Shown here piece by piece: positions 8,762-17,144 of a DNA stretch of 64,000 nt. A program made the position numbers and the translations under genes. Position 1 is the stretch's first letter. Each line of letters begins with the position of its first letter. The DNA is taken from positions 1 to 64,000 of the forward strand of contig NZ_BAFX01000048.1 of the NCBI RefSeq assembly GCF_000308815.1, in the 5' to 3' direction. The notes beneath the pieces were generated by a model, which made no database searches, was not told the origin of the DNA, and saw nothing but the letters and a program-made list of their open reading frames with translations. This DNA is from Nocardia concava NBRC 100430. Its GTDB lineage: Bacteria; Actinomycetota; Actinomycetes; Mycobacteriales; Mycobacteriaceae.

Positions 8762-9913
8762 ATGGCGATTCTCACCGAAACCCCCGAGGGCCCCGTGGTC
8801 CTCAGCGTCGAGCAGGTCGAGGAGATCGGCCGCGAACTCGATGCCCTGCGCGCCCGCATCACCGCGGATCTGGGCGACCGCGACCGCGATTACATCTACA
8901 GCGTCATCAAGGCCCAGCGCGGCTTCGAGATCGCCGGGCGCGGCATGCTCTACCTGGGCTTCCTGCCGCCGTTCTGGCTGGCCGGCGTGGCCGCGCTGAG
9001 CATCTCCAAGATCCTCGACAATATGGAGATCGGCCACAACGTCATGCACGGCCAGTGGGACTGGATGCGGGAGCCGACGCTGAATTCCCGTGTCTTCGAA
9101 TGGGATACGGTCTGCCCGGGCGACCAGTGGCGGCACTCGCACAACTACATGCACCACACCTACACCAACATCCTCGACATGGACCGCGACATCGGTTACG
9201 GCATCCTGCGCGTGGACGAGGCGCAGAACTGGAACGTGCTGCGGCTGGGCAACCCGGTCTACGCCTTCATCCTCATGCTGGCCTTCGAATGGGGCGTGAT
9301 GGGCCACGACCTCGAGGTCGAGAACATCCTCAAGGGCAAGAAGTCCTGGTCGGAGATCAAGACCCTGCTCAAGGGCCAGTGGCGCAAGGCCAGCCGCCAG
9401 GTGCTCAAGGACTACGTGGTGTTCCCGGCGCTGACCGGCCCGCTGTTCCTGTCCACCCTGGCCGCCAACTTCAGCGCCAATATCGTGCGCAACCTGTGGA
9501 CCTTCTCCATCATCTTCTGCGGCCACTTCCCGACCGGCGTACAGACGTTCACCGAGGAGGAGTGCGCCGAGGAGACGCAGGGTGAGTGGTACGTGCGCCA
9601 GATGCTCGGCTCGGCGAACATCGACGGCAGCAAGCTGTTCCACATCATGTCCGGGAACCTCTCGCACCAGATCGAGCACCACCTGTTCCCGGACCTGCCC
9701 GCCAACCGCTACCCGGAGATCGCGCCCGAGGTGAAGGCGCTGTGCGAGAAGCACGGGCTGCCCTACAACACCGGTGGCTTCACGCGGCAGATCGGCTCGG
9801 TCTGGGCGAAGCTGTTCAAGCTCGCGCTGCCGCCGTTCCTGGTCAAGAATGGTCAGCAAGCCGGTGTTATCGTGATGCGCCGGGGGCAGCAGCCAAGTGA
9901 AGCGGGCGTGTGA
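8762..9913 (+). CDS. Acyl-CoA / fatty-acid desaturase (DesA3-like)
   Basis: A 383-residue membrane di-iron enzyme that introduces a cis double bond into acyl chains, probably stearoyl-CoA as in mycobacterial DesA3. The three histidine boxes are H92-NVM-H96, H125-SHNYM-HH132 and H302-QIE-HH307, all intact. Hydrophobic segments lie near residues 60-80 and 220-255. The preceding reductase gene supplies electrons, and the divergent TetR probably adjusts expression to membrane saturation. Its TGA is followed immediately by the ATG of the next small gene. Confidence 0.93.
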   Translation: MAILTETPEGPVVLSVEQVEEIGRELDALRARITADLGDRDRDYIYSVIKAQRGFEIAGRGMLYLGFLPPFWLAGVAALSISKILDNMEIGHNVMHGQWDWMREPTLNSRVFEWDTVCPGDQWRHSHNYMHHTYTNILDMDRDIGYGILRVDEAQNWNVLRLGNPVYAFILMLAFEWGVMGHDLEVENILKGKKSWSEIKTLLKGQWRKASRQVLKDYVVFPALTGPLFLSTLAANFSANIVRNLWTFSIIFCGHFPTGVQTFTEEECAEETQGEWYVRQMLGSANIDGSKLFHIMSGNLSHQIEHHLFPDLPANRYPEIAPEVKALCEKHGLPYNTGGFTRQIGSVWAKLFKLALPPFLVKNGQQAGVIVMRRGQQPSEAGV

Positions 9914-10264
9914 ATGATTTCTAAATTCGAGAGCAACAAGGATCTGATCCAGGAATTGACGGCGTCGGGAGCGCGACACGTCGGCAATATCGCATCGATC
10001 ATCACCGGCACCGTCGCCGAGGTGACTCGGGAAATCGGTGATTGGATCACCGACGCCATCGAGATGCGTGAGGCCGCCGTCGCCGCCGAGCAGGACGCGG
10101 CTGCCCAGCGCGCCGCCGCCGAGAGCCTGGCCGACGATCTCGACGATGTCGACGAGGACCCGGAACCCGCACCCGCACAGCCTGATTCGGCGACGAAGCC
10201 GGTCGTCAGCGAGCGGGTCACGGGCGACGACTTCATCGACGCCGAGGTCATCGACCCGCGCTGA
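9914..10264 (+). CDS. Small acidic protein coupled to the desaturase gene
   Basis: A 116-residue protein that starts on the base after the desaturase stop codon, so it is almost certainly translated with it. Residues 1-60 look amphipathic and helical, with TASGARHVGNIASIITGTVA in the middle. Residues 60-100 are Ala/Glu/Asp-rich, probably a coiled coil followed by a disordered Pro-rich stretch, and the end reads DDFIDAEVIDPR. There is no signal peptide or known domain. A role as accessory or stability factor for the desaturase/reductase pair is only suggested by the coupling. Its stop abuts the stop of the convergent DUF4254 gene. Confidence 0.75.
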   Translation: MISKFESNKDLIQELTASGARHVGNIASIITGTVAEVTREIGDWITDAIEMREAAVAAEQDAAAQRAAAESLADDLDDVDEDPEPAPAQPDSATKPVVSERVTGDDFIDAEVIDPR

Positions 10265-10882
10265 TCACCAGGTCGGGAGTCGCCTGCGATGCTGCGCGAC
10301 TTCCGTGATCAGATCCTTGTAGCCGTCGGCGAGTTCGGCGAGCCGGTACCACTGCAGGTGGGCCTCGGTGTCCACCCCGCGGCGGGGCCGGTCCTCGCTG
10401 ATGCGGTGCGCGACCGCGCGTCGCCGCCCGCGCCCGTCGGCAGCTTTCGAAGGCCGCACCGCCCCATCGTCGTTCGAAACCGAATCGTCGCTGGAACTCA
10501 GAGCACGTTGCGCCGCAACCCATTTCGCGGCCATCCGGTCGATGACCGCGCCGAGGGTCTCGGTATGCAGCGAGGCCCCGGCGCGGTGCGGAATGTTCAC
10601 CGCCACCCATTCGTCGATGCGCGCCACCAGCTCGGCCCGGCGATCATCGATGCGATCTAGGCGGTGGCTGCAGTCGGCGACATCGTCCGGGGTCGCCTCG
10701 GCGGCATGCGCGGCTTCCAGCGCCCGCTGCCGGTCTTCATGGCATCGCACCAGTTCGTGGGCGGATTCGAGGATGTCGCGATCGCGCCGATCGGAGCCGA
10801 CCGGCTCCCGGAACGCCCGTAACAGGGTCGATGGCGAGGGGAGCTCTGCGCCGAATCCCGCTCCGCTGTAGTCGAATGCCAT
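10265..10882 (-). CDS. DUF4254 domain protein (paralogue 1)
   Basis: A 205-residue cytosolic protein of unknown function. The core has ARIDEWVAVNIPHRAGASLH followed by TETLGAVIDRMAAKWVAA, and the later YRLAELADGYKDLITEV stretch completes the DUF4254 pattern. The same blocks occur in the gene at 46066-46527. A poorly conserved Ser/Asp-rich insert of about 30 residues lies between the blocks. The ATG at 10882 is preferred, with GAGGGTGGG upstream. The in-frame extension further upstream reads through GC-rich sequence that does not look coding. No neighbour suggests a pathway. Confidence 0.75.
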   Translation of the reverse strand: MAFDYSGAGFGAELPSPSTLLRAFREPVGSDRRDRDILESAHELVRCHEDRQRALEAAHAAEATPDDVADCSHRLDRIDDRRAELVARIDEWVAVNIPHRAGASLHTETLGAVIDRMAAKWVAAQRALSSSDDSVSNDDGAVRPSKAADGRGRRRAVAHRISEDRPRRGVDTEAHLQWYRLAELADGYKDLITEVAQHRRRLPTW

Positions 10883-11345
10883 TTTTCCCACCCTCGGCCG
10901 GCGCATGTGTGGATGCGCCAGGGCCGAGGGGGTTTCGGGGAGGGGCTCCCCTCGGCTCCGGCGCAGCCCCGCACCCGGAACGCAACAGCCCACCACCAAA
11001 GACACGGTGAAGTAACCGGGAAAACCGCGACGATGCGATGAGAAGACTGTCCGATAATGCGGGACATATTCAGGAAAGCGCGATAGTCGAAGGGGCGCAA
11101 CCATCCGGCGCGTGATCGGCGAAGCTGCCTGAAAATCGTTATACAGCATTACAAGACGGTCACATGGCCGCTGCGGTTGAACGCGGATCGACACCTGCGT
11201 GGGCGGTGTGCGAGACGGGTTCGAGGGCTGACCTCGACCGGGACGAGGCTTCCGACCCCGATGATCGGTTACCGAGGCTTATGAATAGCTATCCGTGCGG
11301 CGCGCCGAGGGCGCGACGCGCCATAGTCCGTTAGCCTCGGTATTC
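10883..11345. other. Intergenic stretch without a convincing gene
   Basis: About 460 bases between the starts of the DUF4254 gene (minus) and the hypothetical gene at 11346 (plus). It contains a GC-rich inverted repeat near 10935-10960 (GGGGAGGGGCTCCCCTC) and a short GGCGCGCC dyad near 11299, but no clear promoter, RNA gene or conserved frame. Confidence 0.4.
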
Positions 11346-11666
11346 GTGCCCGCCTACGCGTCCTCGCCGGAACTGCGATTCGGTTTCATGTTCGCGCTGG
11401 AAGACCCCGAGCGAATTGCCGAAGTCGTCCGAAATCTCATAGTTCGCCGGACGGTGTCGGTATTCCGTCTCGCGCATCTGTCCGACGACAACGGACCGCC
11501 CGATCGGTTCGTCGTGAACTGGGCGGCGGTGCCGCAGATCTCCATCACGACCGCCGCGCCGGACGCCGACGAATTGCGTTCCAGCGGAACGATGCTGGTC
11601 AACGCGTTTCTGGGGGAGGACGGCGAAGTGAGTCTCTACTCCGCGGGCGCGACGCCGCCGCAGTAG
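11346..11666 (+). CDS. Conserved-looking hypothetical protein, 106 residues
   Basis: A short cytosolic protein with no recognised domain. The frame shows balanced, protein-like composition: FMFALEDPERIAEVVRNLIV then FRLAHLSDDNGPPDRFVVNW. The start is uncertain, because neither the GTG at 11346 nor an upstream GTG at 11295 or an ATG at 11388 has a good ribosome-binding site. It precedes the 38-residue peptide gene on the same strand by 156 bases, so the two might share transcription. Confidence 0.5.
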   Translation: MPAYASSPELRFGFMFALEDPERIAEVVRNLIVRRTVSVFRLAHLSDDNGPPDRFVVNWAAVPQISITTAAPDADELRSSGTMLVNAFLGEDGEVSLYSAGATPPQ

Positions 11667-11747
11667 GAACTGGACGGTCCTCTCTGCTGTGACAGGTAAC
11701 ACACCCCGTCTCAGTTACCCTTAAGCTACCGACAAGGTTCGCCTAAG

Positions 11748-11813
11748 TCTCTCTGGGCAGTGTGGGTCCGGTCGCCGAACGGAAATCCCGGGCGGTGGCG
11801 TCCAACAGAGAGA
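11748..11813 (+). promoter_or_regulatory. Leader that can mask the Shine-Dalgarno of the 38-residue peptide gene
   Basis: TCTCTCTG at 11748-11755 is perfectly complementary to CAGAGAGA at 11806-11813, which contains most of the ribosome-binding site AGAGAGG (11809-11815) of the gene starting at 11823. Between them a smaller TCCG...CGGA dyad can form an inner hairpin. If folded, the transcript would hide its own start signal. This is read from complementarity only and no folding was computed. Confidence 0.4.
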
Positions 11814-11822
11814 GGTTGAAAC

Positions 11823-11939
11823 ATGATCCCGGTTATCATCGACACTGGTTCCGCTGCGCTGAACGGCGTGCTCAACACCGGTAGCGCGGCCCTGGGTGGT
11901 CTCCTCAACACCCTGTGGACCGGTTCTTTCGGCCGCTAA
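11823..11939 (+). CDS. 38-residue hydrophobic peptide
   Basis: A complete short gene with ATG at 11823, AGAGAGG seven bases upstream and TAA at 11937. The product starts MIPVIIDTGSAALNGVLN and then repeats the motif, so NTGSAALGGLLNT follows DTGSAALNGVLNT. It ends LWTGSFGR. There is no signal peptide and only one terminal charged residue pair. Hydrophobic, signal-less peptides of this size include the PorA/PorH-type mycomembrane proteins of corynebacteria, but no sequence identity is claimed. A strong terminator follows within 30 bases, which argues for a dedicated, possibly abundant transcript. Confidence 0.6.
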   Translation: MIPVIIDTGSAALNGVLNTGSAALGGLLNTLWTGSFGR

Positions 11940-11968
11940 TTCGCATTAACGCGAAGGGTTTTCGGGCA

Positions 11969-12004
11969 ATCGCCCCGAGTGCGTACGCACTCGGGGCGAT
12001 TTTT
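11969..12004 (+). terminator. Strong intrinsic terminator after the 38-residue peptide gene
   Basis: ATCGCCCCGAGTGC-GTAC-GCACTCGGGGCGAT is a perfect 32-base palindrome followed by TTTT. The 14-bp stem and T run make a canonical Rho-independent terminator. Confidence 0.85.
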
Positions 12005-12081
12005 GGCGGTAAGCCCGGACCGCCGGCACGGTTCGTTCGGACCGCCAGTGCAGGGTTATCAGACTGCTGGAGCAGGGGCTA

Positions 12082-12702
12082 TCAGACTGCTAGAGCAGGG
12101 GTACGGCGGGCTTGCAGAATCTGCTCGAGCAGCGCCACCAGGACCAGTTTCACCGATTCCCGGTCGCGGGCATCGCAATCCATGAGATGGATGCCGGGGG
12201 AGAGGTCCAGCGCCTCGCGGACCTCGTCGAGCGCGAAGCGCGGCCCGCTCTCGAATCGATTGACCGCCACCACGAATGGCGTGCCGCGCTGTTCGAAGAA
12301 GTCCAGGACCGGATAGCAGTCCTCGACCCGGCCGGTGTCGACCAGGATGACCCCGCCCAGCGCGCCGTCGAGCAGGTCGTCCCAGAGGAATTCGAAGCGT
12401 GCCTGTCCCGGGGTGCCGAAGAGGTAGAGGACCAGGCTGCGGTCGAGGGTGATGCGGCCGAAGTCCAGGGCCACGGTGGTGGTGGTCTTGCCGGTGGCCA
12501 GGCCCGGATCATCCACTCCCATGGACACTTCGGTCATGGCCGCCTCGGTGGCCAGGGGCTCGATCTCGGAAATGGCGCCGATGAAGGTGGTCTTGCCGAC
12601 CCCGAATCCGCCGCTGGTCACGATTTTCACCGAAGATGCCAGCGGCATCGGATCGTTGGAGAACGGCGCGGGATCACCGGGTGTATCAGAGGTTCCGAAC
12701 AA
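12082..12702 (-). CDS. Conservon GTP-binding protein (CvnD-like)
   Basis: A small Ras/MglA-like GTPase, last gene of a conservon (histidine kinase, roadblock, DUF742, GTPase) known from Streptomyces cvn operons and mycobacteria. The P-loop is GGFGVGKTTF, the switch II/G3 region is LFGTPGQ, and the NRFES stretch stands where NKxD is expected. The TTG at 12702 is preferred: it has AAAGGA upstream and overlaps the DUF742 gene by 17 bases. The ATG at 12648 (MPLASSVKIV) is the alternative and lacks a ribosome site. It probably acts at the membrane with the sensor complex. Confidence 0.88.
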   Translation of the reverse strand: MFGTSDTPGDPAPFSNDPMPLASSVKIVTSGGFGVGKTTFIGAISEIEPLATEAAMTEVSMGVDDPGLATGKTTTTVALDFGRITLDRSLVLYLFGTPGQARFEFLWDDLLDGALGGVILVDTGRVEDCYPVLDFFEQRGTPFVVAVNRFESGPRFALDEVREALDLSPGIHLMDCDARDRESVKLVLVALLEQILQARRTPALAV

Positions 12703-13123
12703 GGTCCCGGATCCTTTCCAGAGCGGCGGTGGAGAGTTCGTCGGTGGTGCCGACCGAGGCGTGCCCGGCCGACACCAGATCGCTGACCAGGACCCGGGCC
12801 ACTCCGACCGGTACCCGCAGGGCCGCACCGATTTCGGCGATGGAATGCGGGCGCTGGCAGAGCCGGACCACCCGTTCGAGTTCGAAGCGCAGCGGTGCGG
12901 TCAGGGCCGCGGGGGTGGCGCGCACCAGGGTCTCGATGCGCAGGCCGTCGACCACGGGGGTGGTGCGGCCGGAGGTCATCATGAAGGGCCGTACGACCTG
13001 CTCTTCGGCCTCGTCGAATCCTTGGTTCCGGGAAGCGTTTTCGGCGGCGGAGGCACCGGACCAGCCGCTGGGGCGGGTCAGCGCGATCATGCGCTCGTCC
13101 GGCAACCGGTGCGAATCGTTCAT
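12686..13123 (-). CDS. DUF742 protein of the conservon
   Basis: A 145-residue protein with the DUF742 winged-helix-like pattern: VVRPFMMTSGRTTP, then LERVVRLCQRPHSIAEIGAA, then GVARVLVSDLVSAG. It is the CvnC-type partner in conservons and is thought to link the roadblock and GTPase components. Its ATG overlaps the roadblock stop by four bases (ATGA), so it is translationally coupled. An unusual feature is an N-terminal extension of about 40 residues before the conserved region. Confidence 0.9.
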   Translation of the reverse strand: MNDSHRLPDERMIALTRPSGWSGASAAENASRNQGFDEAEEQVVRPFMMTSGRTTPVVDGLRIETLVRATPAALTAPLRFELERVVRLCQRPHSIAEIGAALRVPVGVARVLVSDLVSAGHASVGTTDELSTAALERIRDLVRNL

Positions 13124-13548
13124 CGGCTCAAGGACTCTCGCAACTCGGTGATCAGTGCCGGGGTGAGCAGCGTGCCGGCGCGATCGGCCAGCACCGCCAT
13201 CTGATAGCCGACCAGGCCGACATCGGCCTGGTTGTCGGCGATCACGCCGATGCAGCTGCCGTTGGTCATGGACGAGACCAGCAGGAAGCCGCGCCCCATC
13301 TCGATCATGATCAGCCGCAGGCCGTCGAAATCGTAACTGCGCGAGGCGCTTCGGCCCAGGCTGGTAAGCCCGGACACGATGGCGGCGAGCCGGTCGGCGG
13401 CGGTCCGGTCCAGGCCCGCCGACATGGCCATGAGCAGTCCGTCGGAGGACACCGCCACGGCGTCGCGCACGCCGTCGGTGGTGCGCACGAAGTCGGCCAG
13501 CAGCCAGTTGAAGGTGTGCGGATCGGTGTCGGTGTAGTGGGTCGTCAC
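13120..13548 (-). CDS. Roadblock/LC7 domain protein of the conservon
   Basis: A 142-residue protein with the roadblock fold. FNWLLADFVRTTDGVRDAVA is followed by SSDGLLMAMS and a central GLTSLGRSAS segment. Roadblock proteins are regulators of small GTPases, here the CvnD-like protein two genes downstream. It starts 11 bases after the histidine kinase stop and ends overlapping the DUF742 start. The order and spacing are those of a standard conservon. Confidence 0.92.
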   Translation of the reverse strand: MTTHYTDTDPHTFNWLLADFVRTTDGVRDAVAVSSDGLLMAMSAGLDRTAADRLAAIVSGLTSLGRSASRSYDFDGLRLIMIEMGRGFLLVSSMTNGSCIGVIADNQADVGLVGYQMAVLADRAGTLLTPALITELRESLSR

Positions 13549-13559
13549 GCGGTGTTCTC

Positions 13560-16202
13560 CTATGCTCTCGGTCCGGGTCGTCGCGCTCCACCCTCGTGCT
13601 CCGAGTGGTGGCCGCCCGGCCCGCTCTGTTCGTCCTGTCCGCGTTGGTGCCCGGATCGGAATCCGGAAAGCATGCTGCGCACCTGGTCGGGTGAGCGGTC
13701 CGCGAGCGGCGGGGCGGCGGGGCGCTGGTTCGCCGGTGCCGCGCCGTCCGGGGCCGTGCCCGTTTGCTCGCGAGTCTTCCTGGTGCGCTTGACGAGACCG
13801 TTTCGCGTACGTTGCACCTCCGGGACGGCTGCCGAAACGTGGCTGCCGTTGACCGGTGAGGTCGCCGGAATCGGCGCGGGTTCGTCGGCGCGTTCCGGAA
13901 TGGGCTGGATGGCAAAGGATCCGGTGGCGGGTCCGCCGAACAGGCGTTCGGCCGCGGTGGCGTGCGGTGCGGTGGCGGGCGGATCCGTCGCGTCGACCGG
14001 GCCGGGCAGCGGCACGAGCTTGATCGTGTTGGACTGCGCCGAGAATCCGTTGGTGTCCCCGTTGGTCCGGGGTGTGGTCGCCGGGGCGGAGTCCGCGTGG
14101 AAGGCCTCGGTCAGTGCCACGAAAGCCGCCGTGCCGGTGTCGAATACGGGATCCGGGGTGTGCAGTGAGCTGTGCCGTCCCGGCCGGGACTCCGGCATGG
14201 TTTCCACGACCGTCGGAAGCTGTGCTCCCGCAGCGTGTTTGGCATCCGTCGGCGCGGCGGGCCGCTCGGCCGCGGCATCGCCGAGCAGTTCGGCGGGCAG
14301 CAGCATGCGCGCCACCACGCCGCTGGTCGGCGACACCGTGAGCTCGACCTCGATATCGAGCCGCCGGGCCAGGCGGCCCACCACGTAGTGGCCGAGGAAC
14401 CGGGTGGGCGCGACCAGGAAGTCGGCCTCGCCGCGCAGCCGGGCATTGGCGATGGCGAGCTGATCGGGCGGCATGCCGACCCCGTGGTCGACGACCGCGA
14501 TCATGTACCGCGCGCCCAGACGGCGGCCGTAGATCTCGACCTCCAGATCGGGCGGGGAGAAGGACAGCCCGTTCTCGATGAGTTCGGCCAGCATGTGCGC
14601 GACCTCGCTGACATGCGCACCCGCGATGAGGATCTCGTCCACCCGCCGCAGCACCACTCGCCGGTAGTCGTCGACCTCGGAGAGTCCGGCCCGGATGACG
14701 TCGGTCAGCGGAATCGGCTTGGACCAGCGCCGCGGACTGGACTCGCCGACCAACACCAGCAGGCTCTCGGCATTGCGGCGCATGCGGGTGGCCAGGTGGT
14801 CGAGCTCGAAGAGTTTCGACAGCGCGTTGGGATCGAGTTCCTCGCGCTCGAAGTCGCTGATCAACCCGAGCTGGCGGCGCACCAGGTTCTGATTGCGCCG
14901 GGCCAGGTTGGCCATGGATTCGGTGCTGTTGCGGCGCAGCCGGGCCTGGGCGGAGGCGAGCTGGTAGGCGGTGGTCTGCACCCGGTCCAGCGCCCGGGCC
15001 ACGGAAACGATTTCCGCGCCGGTGCTTTCGTCGGCGCGCACCGGCTCCGGCGGGTCGGGGTCCGCGCCGTCGGAGGTCTCCCAGGCCGCGATGAGCTGCG
15101 GCAGCCGCTCCTCGGCGACCTGGTCGGCCTCCTCGGCCAGTTCCGCGAGCGGGCGCACGATGGCCCGCATCGAGGCCACCACCAGCGCGATCTCGGCGGC
15201 GATGGCGAGCGCGGCGGCCAGCGCGTAGGCGGCCAGGATCAGGGCGGCCCGGTGGCGCAGCTCCGAAGCGCGCGAGGTGATCTCGCTACCGACGCTGCCC
15301 TGCACGCCGCGTTCGCCGTCGATGATGGAGGTCATCTGCCGCCACCAGTCGGGCGGGTTCACCGGTTCGGTGAGCGGTCCCTGCACCGAGGCGATGGCGA
15401 CGGCCTCGGACTCGGCCGCGCGCACCGATTCGTCGGTGCGCATGGCGGTGTAGAGCAGTGAGCGCTGGGCGGGTGTGGCATCGCGTTCGAAGGCGGTGAC
15501 GGCGGCCTGCTTGGCGGCGCGGATGTCGAGGAAGCGCACGTACTCGCCGGGCCCGAAGCCGCCGGCGGCGAAGACGCCGTTGAGGAATCCGCGTTCCTGC
15601 GCGGTGAACTCCTTGACATCGCCGAGCGCGTAGAGCGTCTGCAGGCCGCGCCACAGCTGACCGTCGTGGGTGCTGTCGAGGCCCGGCCGCGCCTGGTTGA
15701 GCGCGGCGATGGCGTTGGTGTAGAAGGTGAACGTGGCCGACCGGTCGGCGCGTCCGGCGTCCACCTCGGACCGCGTCGCGGTCACCCCCGAGAACTGTGT
15801 CAGCGCCGTGCGCGCCGTATCGGACCCCGGCCGCTGCTCGCCGAGTGCCTGATTCAGCGCCTGCAGCGCGCTGTCGGTGGCCAGCCGCTGATTGCCGACC
15901 GCCGATCGGGCCGCGTGGTCACCGCCGAGGAAGCCGTTGGTGAGGCCGCGCTCGCGCTGCATCTCGTGCACCAGATCCTGGACCGCCAGCGCCAGCCGCA
16001 CCGATCGCGCGGTATCGCCGGTGGCCCGGTAGGAGTTCACCTCGCCGATCACGATGACGGTCAGCAGGGCCAGCACCAGTGCGATCGAGACCACCAGGAT
16101 GCGGCGCAAGCGCGCCCGAATGGTGCGCGGCCGAAGCAATTCCCTTGGCGGCGTGAGCTTCACGTTACCTGGTGGCAACATTTTCGCCGGACGCACCTTC
16201 AC
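13560..16202 (-). CDS. Nitrate-sensor-type (NIT) histidine kinase-like ATPase of the conservon
   Basis: An 880-residue membrane sensor, first gene of the conservon. A transmembrane helix lies near residues 33-52. An extracytoplasmic NIT-type domain (about 60-300, with VHEMQRERGLTNGFLGG) follows, then a second helix near 318-342, a coiled linker and a HATPase domain with MLAELIENGLSFSPPD and VDHGVGMPPDQL. The C-terminal 230 residues are Pro/Ala/Thr-rich and probably disordered. No typical phospho-accepting H box is evident, as is usual for conservon kinases. No response regulator gene is adjacent. The external signal is unknown. Confidence 0.9.
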   Translation of the reverse strand: MKVRPAKMLPPGNVKLTPPRELLRPRTIRARLRRILVVSIALVLALLTVIVIGEVNSYRATGDTARSVRLALAVQDLVHEMQRERGLTNGFLGGDHAARSAVGNQRLATDSALQALNQALGEQRPGSDTARTALTQFSGVTATRSEVDAGRADRSATFTFYTNAIAALNQARPGLDSTHDGQLWRGLQTLYALGDVKEFTAQERGFLNGVFAAGGFGPGEYVRFLDIRAAKQAAVTAFERDATPAQRSLLYTAMRTDESVRAAESEAVAIASVQGPLTEPVNPPDWWRQMTSIIDGERGVQGSVGSEITSRASELRHRAALILAAYALAAALAIAAEIALVVASMRAIVRPLAELAEEADQVAEERLPQLIAAWETSDGADPDPPEPVRADESTGAEIVSVARALDRVQTTAYQLASAQARLRRNSTESMANLARRNQNLVRRQLGLISDFEREELDPNALSKLFELDHLATRMRRNAESLLVLVGESSPRRWSKPIPLTDVIRAGLSEVDDYRRVVLRRVDEILIAGAHVSEVAHMLAELIENGLSFSPPDLEVEIYGRRLGARYMIAVVDHGVGMPPDQLAIANARLRGEADFLVAPTRFLGHYVVGRLARRLDIEVELTVSPTSGVVARMLLPAELLGDAAAERPAAPTDAKHAAGAQLPTVVETMPESRPGRHSSLHTPDPVFDTGTAAFVALTEAFHADSAPATTPRTNGDTNGFSAQSNTIKLVPLPGPVDATDPPATAPHATAAERLFGGPATGSFAIQPIPERADEPAPIPATSPVNGSHVSAAVPEVQRTRNGLVKRTRKTREQTGTAPDGAAPANQRPAAPPLADRSPDQVRSMLSGFRSGHQRGQDEQSGPGGHHSEHEGGARRPGPRA

Positions 16203-16502
16203 TCCGTCTCCCGATGATCAGCTCTCGTGCCGACCCGGGCCGAGCACATGGAGAATAGTCAGCAACGTGTCACACCCGGCCGCGGCCCGCAATTCGAAAC
16301 GTGTCTATGTGGTGTGCGGAACTCGCTGTCGCGCGCGCTATTACGAATCTGGTCACAATCTGTGAGAAGCAGATGTGGTACTCGCGTCCGCGGGGAAACA
16401 ATGGGGTGAACATCGGCTCACCGCTGTTCCGGTGGCGGTCGCGAGGTGGCAGATACCTGTTCCGGCACCGTGGCCGCCCGGCACTCGAGAGGAGTGACGG
16501 CA
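16203..16502. other. Divergent promoter region of conservon and DUF4389 gene
   Basis: Three hundred bases between the kinase start (minus) and the DUF4389 start (plus). Apart from the ribosome-binding site GAGGAG at 16491-16496, no clear operator, repeat or short gene was seen. Confidence 0.4.
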
Positions 16503-17144
16503 ATGATGCCAAATCCCGCTTATCCGGTGCGTGTGCGCGGCGACCTCGACCCGGGGCTGTCGCGCTGGATGTGGCTAGTGAAGTGGATACTAGCCATTCC
16601 ACATTATTTCGTCCTGCTTTTCCTGAGCATCGCTTATCTGATCGTCTCGATCATCGCGTTCTTCGCCATCCTCTTTACCGAGGTGTATCCGCGCGCCCTG
16701 TTCGACTTCAATGTCGGTGTGCTGCGCTGGAGTTGGCGGGTTCGCTTCTACGCGCTCTCCCAACTGGGAACCGACCGCTACCCGCCGTTCAGCCTGGCGG
16801 CGGATCCGAATTATCCCGCCGATCTGGAAGTCGATTATCCCGAGCGGCTCAACCGCTGGCTGGTCCTGGTCAAATGGTGGCTGCTGGCGATTCCGCAGTT
16901 CCTGATTCTCGCGGCGTTCCTGGGCTGCGGCCGGAACATGGTGGGGCTCTTGCCGATTCTGGTGCTGATCGCCGCCATCGGCCTGCTCTTCACCGCCGCG
17001 TACCCGCCCGGCCTCTACGACCTCGCCATGGGCATCAACCGCTGGTCGCTGCGCGTGCGCGCCTACGTCTCGCTGATGACCGACGTCTACCCGCCGTTCC
17101 GACTCGATCAGGGCGCGAGGGAGCCCGAGGCCGCGGCCTCGTAG
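16503..17144 (+). CDS. DUF4389 membrane protein
   Basis: A 213-residue protein with two similar halves. Each carries a hydrophobic helix pair followed by a conserved YPxxLFDF/YPPGLYDLAMG block and a RWSxRVxxY segment, the DUF4389 signature. The ATG at 16503 is chosen because GAGGAG lies eight bases upstream. A second ATG follows directly. Members are found across actinobacteria and have no established function. The last 37 bases overlap the end of the convergent ABC ATPase gene. Confidence 0.85.
   Translation: MMPNPAYPVRVRGDLDPGLSRWMWLVKWILAIPHYFVLLFLSIAYLIVSIIAFFAILFTEVYPRALFDFNVGVLRWSWRVRFYALSQLGTDRYPPFSLAADPNYPADLEVDYPERLNRWLVLVKWWLLAIPQFLILAAFLGCGRNMVGLLPILVLIAAIGLLFTAAYPPGLYDLAMGINRWSLRVRAYVSLMTDVYPPFRLDQGAREPEAAAS

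Noticed and set aside
14172..15461. 429-codon plus-strand frame opposite the conservon kinase
   Set aside because: Composition is typical of an antisense frame and it has no motif. The kinase on the other strand is well supported.
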